Shown: one piece after another, positions 24,844 to 33,319 of the stretch | How the letters are laid out: every line of letters starts with the position of its first letter | Numbering within the stretch: position 1 is the stretch's first letter | DNA from: Hymenobacter cyanobacteriorum | GTDB lineage: Bacteria; Bacteroidota; Bacteroidia; Cytophagales; Hymenobacteraceae | Length of the DNA stretch: 64,000 nucleotides | NCBI RefSeq assembly: GCF_022631375.1 | Contig: NZ_JALBGC010000003.1 | Coordinates: 744,001 to 808,000, forward strand | Direction of reading: 5' to 3' | The notes under the pieces: generated by a model | What the model was told of the DNA's origin: nothing | The model's input: the letters and a program-made list of their open reading frames with translations, nothing else | Databases searched by the model: none | Made by a program: the position numbers and the translations under genes

Positions 24844-26202
24844 CTTTCCTTTCACTGGCGCATCATCCGGTTCGGCTTGCAGGGTGGGCGGGAAGCCGTT
24901 GAGCTGCCGCCAGATTTCATACCATATCGGCACCGAATCCAGAATAACCCAGCCCTGCACGCCCGAGCCCAGGCGGAGCTGCTTGGGCCAGCGCTTGTCG
25001 CCGGGCTGGGGCTGGGCCGGGCGCACCAGCAGGCGGTACTTGCCGCTGCCGGTGCTCACCACATCAATCACCGACACGAAGCCGCCGAACGTGCCCACCG
25101 CCGCCGAGGGCCAGCCCGAAAACTGGATGGCCGGCCAGCCATCGAACTGCAGCCGCACCTGCCGCCCGCGCTGAATGAGCGGCACGTCCATGGCCCGCAC
25201 GTAGATTTCGGCCGCCAACAGCGGCGCTTCCGGCTGCAGCGTGGCAATGGATTCGCCCTCCTTGATGGTTTCGCCGATGCCCGCTTTGAGGGCCCGCACC
25301 ACGTAGCCCGTCTGGGGGGCGCGCACCACGTACAGGCCGCGGCGCACCTCTACGTTGCTGATTTTGTTGCGCGTGGTGGCCACTTCGCCCTGCGAACTGG
25401 CGCGACTCGACACGGCCGAGCTGCGGTCGGAATTGGCCTTGGCCAGGTCCTGGGCGTATTTGGCGCGCAGGTTGCTGAGCTCGATGCGGGCGTTGGCCAG
25501 GGCCTGCTGGCTGCTGGCCACCTTGTTGCGGGCCGAAGTCACCTTGGCCAAATCTTCCTGCAGCTTGAGGCGGCGGGTTTCAATGTCAGTCAGCGAGAAC
25601 AGGCCGTTTTTGTAGCCTTCCTCGTAGCGGGCCAGCCGGGCGCGGGTGGTTTCGTAGAAGTTCTGGGCCGCCACCAGGTCGGCGCGGTCGATGTTGAGGT
25701 AGTTGGCGGCCTGCTCTACCTTGTTGCGGGCCGATTCGAGCTGCACTTCCAGGGTGGTGCGCAGGGCGACAATTTGCTGGTCGGTGGCGGCTATTTTGGC
25801 GCCGTAGGCGTCCACGTTGGCTACTTTGGCGGCCAGCTGCTCGCGCAGGCGCTCGGGCAGGTTGGGGTCGAAGTATTCGTCCTTGATTTCGGAGATAGTG
25901 AGCAGCGTGTCGCCCTTGCGCACCAGCTGGCCCTCGCGCACGTTCCAGTGCTCGATGCGGCCCGCAATCTGGTTCTGCACGGTCTGGGGGCGGTCCTGCG
26001 GGGTGAGGGCCGTGAGCGTGCCCGCGCCGGCAATGGTCTGCCGCCAGGGCAAAAACAGCGCAATCAGAAACAGAATACCAACCACCAGCAGGATGCGGCC
26101 CAGCCGCCGGCTGCCCTGGATGCGCAGGAGTTCGGGGCGCGATTTGCGGGGCACTTTCTCCCACACTTCCTCGGCAACGTGTTGGTTCGAGAGGTTAAGC
26201 AT
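24841..26202 (-). CDS. HlyD-family membrane fusion (periplasmic adaptor) protein
   Basis: 453 residues. An N-terminal cytoplasmic stretch is followed by one membrane span (LGRILLVVGILFLIALFLPW, about 33-52), a biotinyl-lipoyl half-motif (GRIEHWNVREGQLVRKGDTLL), long alpha-helical hairpins (about 110-285), the second half-motif (VVRAPQTGYVVRALKAGIGETIKEGE) and a beta-barrel C-terminal part. It bridges an inner-membrane transporter and TolC. Its start overlaps the end of the ABC membrane subunit gene by 8 nt, so the two are translationally coupled. Its TAG stop is the head of the downstream GTAG repeat. Confidence 0.92.
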   Translation of the reverse strand: MLNLSNQHVAEEVWEKVPRKSRPELLRIQGSRRLGRILLVVGILFLIALFLPWRQTIAGAGTLTALTPQDRPQTVQNQIAGRIEHWNVREGQLVRKGDTLLTISEIKDEYFDPNLPERLREQLAAKVANVDAYGAKIAATDQQIVALRTTLEVQLESARNKVEQAANYLNIDRADLVAAQNFYETTRARLARYEEGYKNGLFSLTDIETRRLKLQEDLAKVTSARNKVASSQQALANARIELSNLRAKYAQDLAKANSDRSSAVSSRASSQGEVATTRNKISNVEVRRGLYVVRAPQTGYVVRALKAGIGETIKEGESIATLQPEAPLLAAEIYVRAMDVPLIQRGRQVRLQFDGWPAIQFSGWPSAAVGTFGGFVSVIDVVSTGSGKYRLLVRPAQPQPGDKRWPKQLRLGSGVQGWVILDSVPIWYEIWRQLNGFPPTLQAEPDDAPVKGK

Positions 26203-27208
26203 GGCTGATGGCGGCGTGGTGAGAATCGAGGGGCAGGTCGGTGACGGCAGCCATTTTTTCCACCCCGGTCAGAATATCGAAAATGGTGCTCACGCCCGTC
26301 ATCAGCTTCTCAATCGAGCCGCTGATTTGCACGATGAGCACTTCGGCAGCCACAAACTGGCCCAGCGTCATCTGGCGCGACACCACGAACAGCGTGCCCG
26401 CAATGAGCAGGCTGGCCGTGAGCAGCGTGCGCAGGGCCGTGGCGTAGCTGTAATAGGTCTTCAGCACCCGGAAATGGGCGTTGCGGGCGCGCAGGTAGCC
26501 GGCGGTCAGCTCGTCGGTGCGGGTCAGGGCCTCGTCTTCCCGGGCGTGGTCGGCGCGCACGTCGGGCAGGCGACCGGCCACTTGTTCCAGCCAGTCCACC
26601 AGCTCGTACTTGTAGGCCGATTCGGCAATGCTGGTGCGTAGCGCCCGCTGGTAGTTCACCGCATAAATGAAGACGAGGGCAATGATGGTGAACAAACCCA
26701 GGGCGATGAAAATGGGGTGGTAGAACGCCAGCACCAGCGCGCCAAACAGAATTTGCATGCCCGCAAACATCAAGTCAATCAGCAGCTTGGTGAGGCCCTT
26801 CTGCACCGTGAGCACGTCGAAGAAGCGGTTCACCAGTTCCTGCGGATTCTGGCCTTCTAACGCCTCGGGCTTGATGCGCGGCAGGCGGTAAGCAAACTCG
26901 ACAGCGGCCTTGGCAAACAGGCGCTGCTCGATGGCCTCTACCATGGTGAGCTGCCCGATGAGCAAGATGCTGGCCAGCAGCACGCCGCCCACTACCACGG
27001 CAATGAGCAGGTAGGTAGAGCCGAACACGGCCCCGGTCGAAACCAGGTTGAAAACCGCCTGCGTGCCCAGCGGCAACGACAAGCTGACGAGGCCCGCCAC
27101 CACGGCGTACCAGATGATGTGACGAATCGTTTTGCGCTCGGTGTCGAGCATCCGCGTTAGGCGTTGCCAGGGCGTGGGCGGTGGCAAAGTACTAGCGTAT
27201 GAAGCCAT
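26195..27208 (-). CDS. ABC exporter transmembrane subunit lacking an ATPase domain
   Basis: 337 residues. The sequence is a type I ABC exporter membrane domain: six spans including RHIIWYAVVAGLVSLSLPLG, YLLIAVVVGGVLLASILLIG, LIDLMFAGMQILFGALVLAFY, FIALGLFTIIALVFIYAVNY and a final pair with LLTASLLIAGTLFVVSRQM. In the usual fused exporter an ATPase of about 240 residues follows GVEKMAAVTDLP, but here the protein stops 12 residues later. No Walker A or LSGGQ motif occurs in any frame before the HlyD gene, which overlaps the stop. An ATPase encoded elsewhere, or an ATP-independent role, is inferred. First gene of the ABC-HlyD-TolC unit. Confidence 0.88.
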   Translation of the reverse strand: MASYASTLPPPTPWQRLTRMLDTERKTIRHIIWYAVVAGLVSLSLPLGTQAVFNLVSTGAVFGSTYLLIAVVVGGVLLASILLIGQLTMVEAIEQRLFAKAAVEFAYRLPRIKPEALEGQNPQELVNRFFDVLTVQKGLTKLLIDLMFAGMQILFGALVLAFYHPIFIALGLFTIIALVFIYAVNYQRALRTSIAESAYKYELVDWLEQVAGRLPDVRADHAREDEALTRTDELTAGYLRARNAHFRVLKTYYSYATALRTLLTASLLIAGTLFVVSRQMTLGQFVAAEVLIVQISGSIEKLMTGVSTIFDILTGVEKMAAVTDLPLDSHHAAISHA

Positions 27209-27382
27209 TGATAAACGGTAAAAAAGAAACTAAACAGGCCGCTGCATAGCAGTTGTAACGGCAAAATTCAGAATCTAAATGCCCGTTTTCCCAGCTTTGT
27301 TACATGCTTAAATACGAATTAACCCGCTTTTAATAAGGTATTAACATGGTTTTAATTTCCTGCTTATCCGCTCAAAGGCCAC

Positions 27383-27420
27383 AAAAAAGCCGCCCCACAA
27401 AATCGGCGGGGCGGCTTTTT
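27383..27420 (-). terminator. Rho-independent terminator
   Basis: AAAAGCCGCCCC pairs with GGGGCGGCTTTTT around an 11-nt loop. It lies 58 nt past the stop of the 27478-27864 gene on the minus strand. Confidence 0.85.
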
Positions 27421-27477
27421 GTAGCCTGGCGTTTAGGGGCGTAGGCAGCGTTGCAGGCACTCGGCCTACCGCCGGTG

Positions 27478-27864
27478 CTAAGCCATGGAATCGGTAGCGA
27501 AATATTCCAGCACGTGCCATTTCAGCATGCGCTCCTGTTCCTTCAGGTTGGCGAAGGGCACGGGGCGCAATAGCTTGTAGTGCGGCCAGCCGTCGGCGTC
27601 CACGTGCGTCTGCTCGTAGTGCCCGCTCAGGCTGAAAAGGCGGCAGGTAGCAATGTGCATCAGGTCCTGCTTTTGCTCTTTGGTAAAGGTGGCAATGCCC
27701 TGGTTCAGCTCCTGAATGCCAATGAGTAGCAACAGTGCATTCAGGTCGGGGCGCTTGGCGAAACGCTCCTCCATTTCCACCATCAGGGTTTCCCAGCGGG
27801 CGTCGAAGTCGGCTTCGGCCTCGGGGTGTTCGGCCGGGGCGGCGTGGTTCAGGTCCTGGCTCAT
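27478..27864 (-). CDS. Conserved hypothetical protein, coupled to an AhpD-like gene
   Basis: 128 residues, soluble and mostly helical, with conserved-looking stretches NALLLLIGIQELNQGIATFTKEQKQDLMHIATC and ERMLKWHVLEYF. I do not recognise the family. ATG 27864 overlaps the stop of the AhpD-like gene in ATGA, which means translational coupling and a shared task, perhaps in the same redox or decarboxylation step. The frame stays open to 28071, but that part lies inside the AhpD-like gene. Confidence 0.8.
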   Translation of the reverse strand: MSQDLNHAAPAEHPEAEADFDARWETLMVEMEERFAKRPDLNALLLLIGIQELNQGIATFTKEQKQDLMHIATCRLFSLSGHYEQTHVDADGWPHYKLLRPVPFANLKEQERMLKWHVLEYFATDSMA

Positions 27865-28280
27865 GCGTGGGGCTGGCCGTCGTGTTCGGCTTTGTGGGCA
27901 GCCAGGTCGGCTTGCTCGGCGGCCCGCTCCCCGCTTCCCGCTTCCGATTTCAGAATTTCCCAGTACTCCACCGCGCGGCGGAAGTGCGGAATCACGATGC
28001 TGCCGCCAATGATGTTGGCAATGGCAAACACCTCGTAAATCTCCTCGTCGGTGAGCTTTTCCTCGAAGCATTTGCCCACGTGGTACTTGATGCAGTCATC
28101 GCAGCGCAGCACCATGGAGCAGGCCAAGCCCAGCATCTCCTTGGTTTTCACGTCGAGCGCGCCGGCTGCGTACGTGTTGGTGTCGAGGTTGAAAAACCGC
28201 TTGATGACCTTGTTGTCGGCCGCCATGATGGTGGCATTCATCCGCTGGCGGTATTCGTTGAATTCGGTTACTTGAGACAT
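27861..28280 (-). CDS. Carboxymuconolactone decarboxylase family / AhpD-like protein
   Basis: 139 residues with the AhpD-like core: VKTKEMLGLACSMVLRCDDCIKYHVGKCFEEKLTDEEI. The CxxC...H motif (RCDDCIKYH) is the redox-active pair of AhpD-type peroxidase partners, so a disulfide/peroxide role is more likely than lactone decarboxylation. A Gly/Glu-rich tail after residue 115 is not conserved in the family. ATG 28280 starts the family region; the upstream open frame runs over comF on the other strand and is rejected. Overlaps the next gene by 4 nt. Confidence 0.88.
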   Translation of the reverse strand: MSQVTEFNEYRQRMNATIMAADNKVIKRFFNLDTNTYAAGALDVKTKEMLGLACSMVLRCDDCIKYHVGKCFEEKLTDEEIYEVFAIANIIGGSIVIPHFRRAVEYWEILKSEAGSGERAAEQADLAAHKAEHDGQPHA

Positions 28281-28299
28281 GTTGATTGATAAGAAGATA

Positions 28300-28397
28300 G
28301 AACGTCCTGCTGAGCTTGTCGAAGCATCTCGCGTGCAGCAGTAATCAGTGCAGTAACAACGAAGCGGTAGAGATGCTTCGACAAGCTCAGCAGGACC
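28300..28397. repeat. Family A inverted repeat (GTCCTGCT subfamily)
   Basis: Perfect 27-nt core arms at 28304-28330 and 28370-28396, with 39 nt between. Each arm has TGCT...AGCA able to pair. The subfamily has CCTGCT instead of CATGCT at the head. It separates the divergent AhpD-like and comF genes. Confidence 0.9.
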
Positions 28398-28478
28398 ATT
28401 CTGACTGAGCACGATAGCAAATAATCGGCTACATTGCTTTTCCAAAATTACTCCCAAACCCTTCCCCACTCTACCGCC

Positions 28479-29174
28479 ATGCTCCGCACGCTCTGGCAGG
28501 ATTTCCTCGGCCTTATCTATCCGCGCTTGTGCCTGGCTTGCCGCGAGCCGCTCGTGACCGGCGAAAACCACCTCTGTACCGGCTGCCGCGCCGAGCTGCC
28601 TTACACCGACTACCACCGCCTGCCGCCCGACCAGAACCCGCTGGGCCGCCGCTTCTGGGGCAAGCTGCCCGTCCGCCACGCCCTGAGCTACCTGCGCTTC
28701 ATTCGGCACGGCCGCGTGCAGCACCTGCTCCACGAGCTTAAATACCAGGGCCAGCGCGACGTAGGTACCGCCCTCGGCCAGCTCTACGGCACCGAGCTGC
28801 ACGCCGCTGGCTTGGCCGCCGATTTCGACCTCATCGTTCCGGTGCCGCTGCACCCACGCAAGCTGGCCAAGCGCGGCTACAACCAAGCCGCCGCCTTCGC
28901 CACCGGCCTGGCCGAAGGCATGAACGTGCCCGCCGCGGCCCACACCCTGCGCCGCACCACCAACACCAAAACCCAAACCAAGAAAAACCGCGCCCAGCGC
29001 TGGGAAAACGTGGCCACGGTATTTGAAGTGGAAGACCCCGCCGCCGTTATTGGCCGCCGTGTACTTGTAGTGGATGATGTGCTGACCACCGGCGCGACGC
29101 TCGAAGCCTGCGGCGCGGCCCTGCTGGCCGCCGGCGCGGCCGAGGTGAGCATCGCCACCATTGCCTGTGCGTAG
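28479..29174 (+). CDS. comF: ComF family phosphoribosyltransferase-like protein
   Basis: 231 residues. The N-terminal zinc ribbon CLACREPLVTGENHLCTGC is followed by a PRTase-type domain with PVPLHPRKLAKRGYNQAAAFA and the PRPP-binding loop VLVVDDVLTTGATLEAC. ComF acts in natural transformation, helping to bring single-stranded DNA into the cytoplasm; in many bacteria it is kept without proven competence. ATG 28479 was chosen over the in-frame start 45 nt upstream because the zinc ribbon family starts here. A weak -7-like TACATTGC is at 28430. It ends at a perfect bidirectional terminator. Confidence 0.93.
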   Translation: MLRTLWQDFLGLIYPRLCLACREPLVTGENHLCTGCRAELPYTDYHRLPPDQNPLGRRFWGKLPVRHALSYLRFIRHGRVQHLLHELKYQGQRDVGTALGQLYGTELHAAGLAADFDLIVPVPLHPRKLAKRGYNQAAAFATGLAEGMNVPAAAHTLRRTTNTKTQTKKNRAQRWENVATVFEVEDPAAVIGRRVLVVDDVLTTGATLEACGAALLAAGAAEVSIATIACA

Positions 29175-29181
29175 CCAGGCT

Positions 29182-29230
29182 GAAAAAGAAGAAGGCCACT
29201 CCTGTGCTAGGAGTGGCCTTCTTCTTTTTC
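29182..29230. terminator. Bidirectional terminator between comF and gldJ
   Basis: Perfect 21-bp stem (29182-29202 with 29210-29230) around TGTGCTA, with A-rich and T-rich flanks usable on both strands. It serves the convergent comF and gldJ genes. Confidence 0.92.
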
Positions 29231-29241
29231 AAGCAAACAGC

Positions 29242-30510
29242 TTACTTGTTCGAGCCAGCGTTAATCATGGCGCAACGGAAGCCGATGGTTGCCGTCGACG
29301 AGTCTTCGGCCATGAAGCGGCGGGTGCCGGGCGAGAGCCAGTAGGCCACATCGCGCCACGAACCGCCTTTGTACACGCGCACGTGGTCGTCAATCAGCGA
29401 CTGGTAGCCTTTCTTGTCGTACTTGTCGGCGGGGTCAGCCACGCCGTTGCGACGGAAGGGGTTCAGGTCTTCCACGTCCTGGAACGACAGCGGGCGGTAC
29501 ACGTCCTGCACCCACTCGTTCACGTTGCCGGCCATGTTGTAGAGGCCGTAGTCGTTGGGTGGGTACGAGTAGATATACTCGGTAATCATAGCGCCGTCGT
29601 TCAGGCTACCGGCAATACCGGCATAGTCGCCGCGGCCACGCTTGAAGTTAGCCAGGAACTGGCCCTGCTTCTTGCCGTAGGCATTGCGGGTCGATTTACC
29701 ATCCCAGGGGTAAATGCGCTTCTCCTCCTGGTTCTCGTTGCCCACTTCCTGAGTGCCCACGAGGGCCTGCGCAGCATATTCCCACTCGGCCTCGGTGGGG
29801 AGGCGGTAGTTGGGCAGCGTGTTGCCGTTTTCGATGGAAGTTTTGCTCTTGCCGTCGCCGAGTGCGCCAGCGGTGCCGGTCGTGCCTTCAGCACCTTCAG
29901 CCGCCGCTTTGGGCTTCTTTTTGAACAGGCCGGCCAAGCCGCCCGATTTGTTGTTGTCGCCCGAAGCCAGCTTCTCGTTCACCTTAGCGGTACGCCAGGT
30001 GCAGTAGTCGTCGGCCTGCAACCAGCTCACGCCCACTACCGGGAAGTAGCGGAAGCCGGGGTAGCGCAGGTAATACGTCACGTAAGGGTCGTTGAACGAC
30101 AGGTCGCGTGCCCACACCGTGGTGTCGGGCAGGGCCGACTTGTAAAACTCTTCGGCCGAGTCGGTGCGGATAAAGTGCAGGTATTCGAGCCAGTGAATGT
30201 TGGCTACTTCAGCTTCGTCCATATAGAATGAGGCGATGGTCACCGTGCGCTCAATGTTGTCGTGCGACATGGTCACGTCTTCCTCCTGCGAACCCAGCAC
30301 CGTGCGGCCACCTTCGATAAACACCAAACCCGGGCCTTCAGGAATCTTTTTGAAGTTAGCTACCGCCATGCCCTTCTCAGTATTGTATTCAATACCCGTC
30401 GTCGAAGAATACTTGCCCGGCTTGGAAGCAGTGGGCTGCTTGTTCTTACTACAGCCGCCCAGGGCCGTCAGGCCCATAGCTGCCAAGCACAGATAATTAA
30501 TTAATTTCAT
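29242..30510 (-). CDS. gldJ: Gliding-motility / T9SS lipoprotein GldJ-like (SUMF1 fold)
   Basis: 422 residues. Lipoprotein signal LCLAAMGLTALGGCSK with Cys20. The chain resembles GldJ: TTGIEYNTEKG near the start, GPGLVFIEGGRTVLGS, ERTVTIASFYMDEAEVANIHWLEYLHF, ALPDTTVWARDL, PYVTYYLRYPGFRYFPVVGVSW, and a formylglycine-generating-enzyme-type core (LPTEAEWEYAAQ, GNVNEWVQDVYRP, YKGGSWRD, GFRC). GldJ is needed for gliding and for stability of the T9SS ring and motor in flavobacteria. GldK is a related alternative, but the N-terminal half fits GldJ better. The PorP/SprF gene lies 69 nt upstream on the same strand. Confidence 0.88.
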   Translation of the reverse strand: MKLINYLCLAAMGLTALGGCSKNKQPTASKPGKYSSTTGIEYNTEKGMAVANFKKIPEGPGLVFIEGGRTVLGSQEEDVTMSHDNIERTVTIASFYMDEAEVANIHWLEYLHFIRTDSAEEFYKSALPDTTVWARDLSFNDPYVTYYLRYPGFRYFPVVGVSWLQADDYCTWRTAKVNEKLASGDNNKSGGLAGLFKKKPKAAAEGAEGTTGTAGALGDGKSKTSIENGNTLPNYRLPTEAEWEYAAQALVGTQEVGNENQEEKRIYPWDGKSTRNAYGKKQGQFLANFKRGRGDYAGIAGSLNDGAMITEYIYSYPPNDYGLYNMAGNVNEWVQDVYRPLSFQDVEDLNPFRRNGVADPADKYDKKGYQSLIDDHVRVYKGGSWRDVAYWLSPGTRRFMAEDSSTATIGFRCAMINAGSNK

Positions 30511-30579
30511 AACAAAGTTAAAATGAAGATGTGTTCGGAGGGGTTAGCAAGGGCAATCAGGACACAATAGTACAAAAAA

Positions 30580-31641
30580 TTAGAATGCGGGGCAAGGGGC
30601 TACCGGGTAAACCCGTCTTTTTAAGCGGCGATGGGCATTTTCTAAACGGTCAAAGGCGCGCAGCGATAGGGTAATTTCGTGGGCACCACCTAAATCGGCG
30701 CTCAGGCGGCTCAAGCCCACATCGTAGCTGTAGCCGAGCCGCAGGCCCCCGGCCTGCAACCCCACCACGGCCGCGAGCACGTGCTGCCGGGCAACGCTGC
30801 CAGGCAAAGAAATATTGCGGTATACGGCGCCGGCCGTGATAGGTGACGCCGTGGCGTAAAGCCCGGCCTCGGTACGGGTGGAGCCGCCCTGCCGGCTGAG
30901 GGCCGCTACGGGTGTATAGCTTAATTCGCGGGTAGCCAGCCCGGTACCAGGTTCGATGATGAAAAATTTGTAGCCGCCCGCCACGCTCAGCAGCATGGGC
31001 AGCGTGGCTTGCTGCCGGAACCCCAGGCTGGGCTGGTTGAGATGCTGGCCGGCTACACTGAGCCAGCCCCGGGCCGAATACAGCACGGCCCCGGTGCCTA
31101 CACTGAAGTAGTTGGCGGGCGGAAAATCGAGGGCTTCGGCGCTGGGGCCGCGCACGCTGCCGTCTTCCGCAATCTGGTCGCCGAACACGAAATTGTCATA
31201 TCCCACGCGCTGGCGGCCGTAGCTGGCGCGCAGGCCGCCGCTCAGGGCCAGGCCCGGGCGCAGGCGGGTGTGGTAGGCGTAGAGGCCACCGATTTCGAGC
31301 CGGGTGTAGCCCACGGCCCCGGTGCGGTCCTGGTTCACGAGCAGGCCGTAGGCGTGGTGCTGGCCGATGCCGTTGGGGCGCAGGTCGGCCGCCAGCTGGG
31401 TGCTGACGAATGAGCCGGCCAGCGTGGGCAGCTGGTTGCGGAAGCTCAGCGTCACGCTGTAGTCATCAACCAAGCCGGTGAAGGCGGGGTTGGAATGCAG
31501 GCGGGTAGCGTAGGGCTGCGAGAAATAGACGTCCTGCGCCCGGGCGGCCGGAGCGGCGGCCCAGCCCAGCGCCAGCACGGCGGCCACGCGCCCCGACCGG
31601 CGCGCGCATCCTCGCAAAACAGAAAGCCAAAACTCAGCCAT
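30580..31641 (-). CDS. PorP/SprF family T9SS-associated outer-membrane protein
   Basis: 353 residues with an N-terminal signal (VAAVLALGWAAAPAARAQ) followed directly by the family hallmark DVYFSQPYATRLHSNPAFTGL. The rest is beta-strand-rich with repeated GY and GG pairs, as expected of an outer-membrane barrel. PorP/SprF proteins support secretion or surface placement of particular T9SS cargo such as SprB-like adhesins. Located between gldJ and an OmpA-like gene, all on the minus strand: an envelope and gliding neighbourhood. A -7-like TACCTTCG is about 50 nt upstream. Confidence 0.9.
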   Translation of the reverse strand: MAEFWLSVLRGCARRSGRVAAVLALGWAAAPAARAQDVYFSQPYATRLHSNPAFTGLVDDYSVTLSFRNQLPTLAGSFVSTQLAADLRPNGIGQHHAYGLLVNQDRTGAVGYTRLEIGGLYAYHTRLRPGLALSGGLRASYGRQRVGYDNFVFGDQIAEDGSVRGPSAEALDFPPANYFSVGTGAVLYSARGWLSVAGQHLNQPSLGFRQQATLPMLLSVAGGYKFFIIEPGTGLATRELSYTPVAALSRQGGSTRTEAGLYATASPITAGAVYRNISLPGSVARQHVLAAVVGLQAGGLRLGYSYDVGLSRLSADLGGAHEITLSLRAFDRLENAHRRLKRRVYPVAPCPAF

Positions 31642-31728
31642 GGGAACCCGGATAACGCCACTGCCGCGCCGATTAGTGCGCGGCAGGGCGAAGGTAGCAG
31701 CGGCTGACGACGTAGGCCGATGCAGCAG

Positions 31729-32946
31729 CTACTTCACCAGCACTTTCACGCTGAGGCGGCGGTTCATGGCGCGGCCTACTTCGGTGGTGTTGGGGGCGAT
31801 GCCGTAGCGCGGGCCATAGCCCCGGGCATCGATGCGGGCCGGGCTGATGCCCATTTCGACCAGGCTGGCCCAGGCGGTGCGGGCGCGGGCCTCGCTCAGC
31901 ATCTTGTTCACTTTGTAGGTACCGGTGCTGTCGGTGTAGCCGCCGATTTTGACGCGGGCTGTGGGATAGGCGCGCATCAGCGTGACGACATTGCGCAGCT
32001 GGCTCATCGATTCGGGCGTGAGGGTGGCTTTGCCGGTTTCGAAAAACACGCGGTCGAAGTTGTACCAGCCGCGGCTCAGGTCGAGGGTGTCGACTTGTTT
32101 GCTGGGGTCGGACAGGAAGCGGTGCAGCAGGTTTTCGGTGGAGTTGACACCCACGTTGGCAATGCTGGCCCCGCCCGGCAGCTTCAGCGTGGTGGGCGCG
32201 CCGGTGTCGTAGAGGTAGTTGCCGCTTTTGGCATCGTAGTGGCCCGGCACAATAAAATCTTGTGCCGGCGGCGTGATGCGGCGGGGCTGGTTGCGGGGGC
32301 CGCCGGTGCGGTAGGGGCTGCGGGCCGCGGTGGGCGTAACAGCGGTGGCGGCTGGCGGGGCTGGTGCAGCAGCAACCAGCGCAGGAGCCACGGTAGCAGT
32401 GGCCGGGCCGGCCGCAGGTGCCGATGCGGGCGAGGAAATAATTTGCGGCACGGGCTGGTAGCGCCGGCTGCTGGTAATGGGGGCCTGCCCGCTGGGCGCC
32501 GTGTTGGCCGCAAACAGCACCGGGCCGCCCACTTCACTCTCGGGGGCGAGGCGCTCGGCCGGGGCGCTGGCAGTGGCAGTGGTGCGGCCGGCCCGGCCTT
32601 TTTCCGTCGAGCCCAGCCGCGACAGGGTCACGCTGAAGTTGGCGGTTTTGCCGTTTTCCAGGAAAATGCTTTCTACCGTCTGGGAACGATAGCCGCCCTC
32701 GCCAATCTGCATCAGGTAGGGGCCGCCGGCGGGCAGGTTGGTTACCACGAAGCGGCCGGTGCTGCCGGAAGCCGCCGAATAGCGCTTGCCCGACGGCACG
32801 TGAATCACCGTGACGGCGGCGCCGGATAGCGCTTGCTGGGCTTCGGTCTGGACGTTGCCGGTGAGGCTGAGCGGAGTTGTCTGGGCCTGGCCGGATTGGG
32901 CGGCCAGGGTGAGCAACGCAAGCAGCAGGAAGGAAATACGCTTCAT
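31729..32946 (-). CDS. OmpA family protein with N-terminal CarboxypepD_reg-like domain
   Basis: 405 residues. Signal peptide FLLLALLTLAAQSGQAQ; a carboxypeptidase-regulatory-like beta-sandwich (LSLTGNVQTEAQQALSGAAVTVI...FVVTNLPAG) to about residue 105; an Ala/Pro-rich linker (about 125-235); and a C-terminal OmpA domain that binds peptidoglycan (VKIGGYTDSTGTYKVNK, LSEARARTAWASLVEMGI, MNRRLSVKVL). This plan resembles PorE-like T9SS periplasmic proteins, which combine such domains, and sits next to porP-gldJ, but a structural role alone is equally possible. A -7 box lies 92 nt before the ATG. Confidence 0.88.
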   Translation of the reverse strand: MKRISFLLLALLTLAAQSGQAQTTPLSLTGNVQTEAQQALSGAAVTVIHVPSGKRYSAASGSTGRFVVTNLPAGGPYLMQIGEGGYRSQTVESIFLENGKTANFSVTLSRLGSTEKGRAGRTTATASAPAERLAPESEVGGPVLFAANTAPSGQAPITSSRRYQPVPQIISSPASAPAAGPATATVAPALVAAAPAPPAATAVTPTAARSPYRTGGPRNQPRRITPPAQDFIVPGHYDAKSGNYLYDTGAPTTLKLPGGASIANVGVNSTENLLHRFLSDPSKQVDTLDLSRGWYNFDRVFFETGKATLTPESMSQLRNVVTLMRAYPTARVKIGGYTDSTGTYKVNKMLSEARARTAWASLVEMGISPARIDARGYGPRYGIAPNTTEVGRAMNRRLSVKVLVK

Positions 32947-33319
32947 GACAATAAGAGTGCAGAAAATAGGATAGCAACCAAGACGAAAAACCGGTTAGCG
33001 GGAATAAGTGGCAACCGGCGGTCAACGCAATGTGGCTCAAATATAACGCAAAATACTTGTTATGAAAATTCAATAAATTTTTGTGATTTATTGAATACGC
33101 GTAATTGGCTTTTGCCAAGTGAGCAGTACCCGCAACGGAGCCCGAAATGGCCCGGGAGCGACTTTAGCGGCTATAAATGTTGAGTGTGCTCGGGCAGTGA
33201 ATGCAACGGAATGGGGTTTTGGGCAGTTCTACCCTTCGCATGTAGTATTGGCAGGGTAGTGAGGCGGGCCTTGGGCCGGGCCGGCTACTTTTACTTTGAA
33301 ACTGATAAGAACCTGAATT
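32947..33319. other. A+T-rich divergent promoter region
   Basis: 373 bp without a gene between the OmpA-like gene and the AsmA-like gene. It holds the minus-strand -7 box at 33038, an A+T-rich patch at about 33040-33115, and on the plus strand TTG (33271) 17 nt before TTACTTTG (33291-33298), a promoter candidate for the AsmA-like gene 22 nt before its ATG. Confidence 0.5.
33038..33045 (-). promoter_or_regulatory. -7 promoter box for the OmpA-like gene
   Basis: Minus-strand TATATTTG matches TAnnTTTG, 91 nt before the ATG at 32946. The nearest upstream TTG is 25 nt away, a little far for a -33 box. Confidence 0.45.

Noticed and set aside
26195..27208. Frameshift hiding an ABC ATPase domain
   Set aside because: The HlyD gene overlaps the stop by 8 nt, leaving no room, and no Walker A or LSGGQ-like stretch appears in other frames nearby.
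27861..28976. A 371-codon minus-strand open frame covering the AhpD-like gene and comF
   Set aside because: Only the last 139 codons match the AhpD family. The rest is the shadow of comF, which has clear zinc-ribbon and PRTase motifs on the plus strand.
30513..30520. TAACTTTG box as the gldJ promoter
   Set aside because: It ends only 2 nt before the ATG and lacks a -33 partner, so transcription would start inside the coding region.
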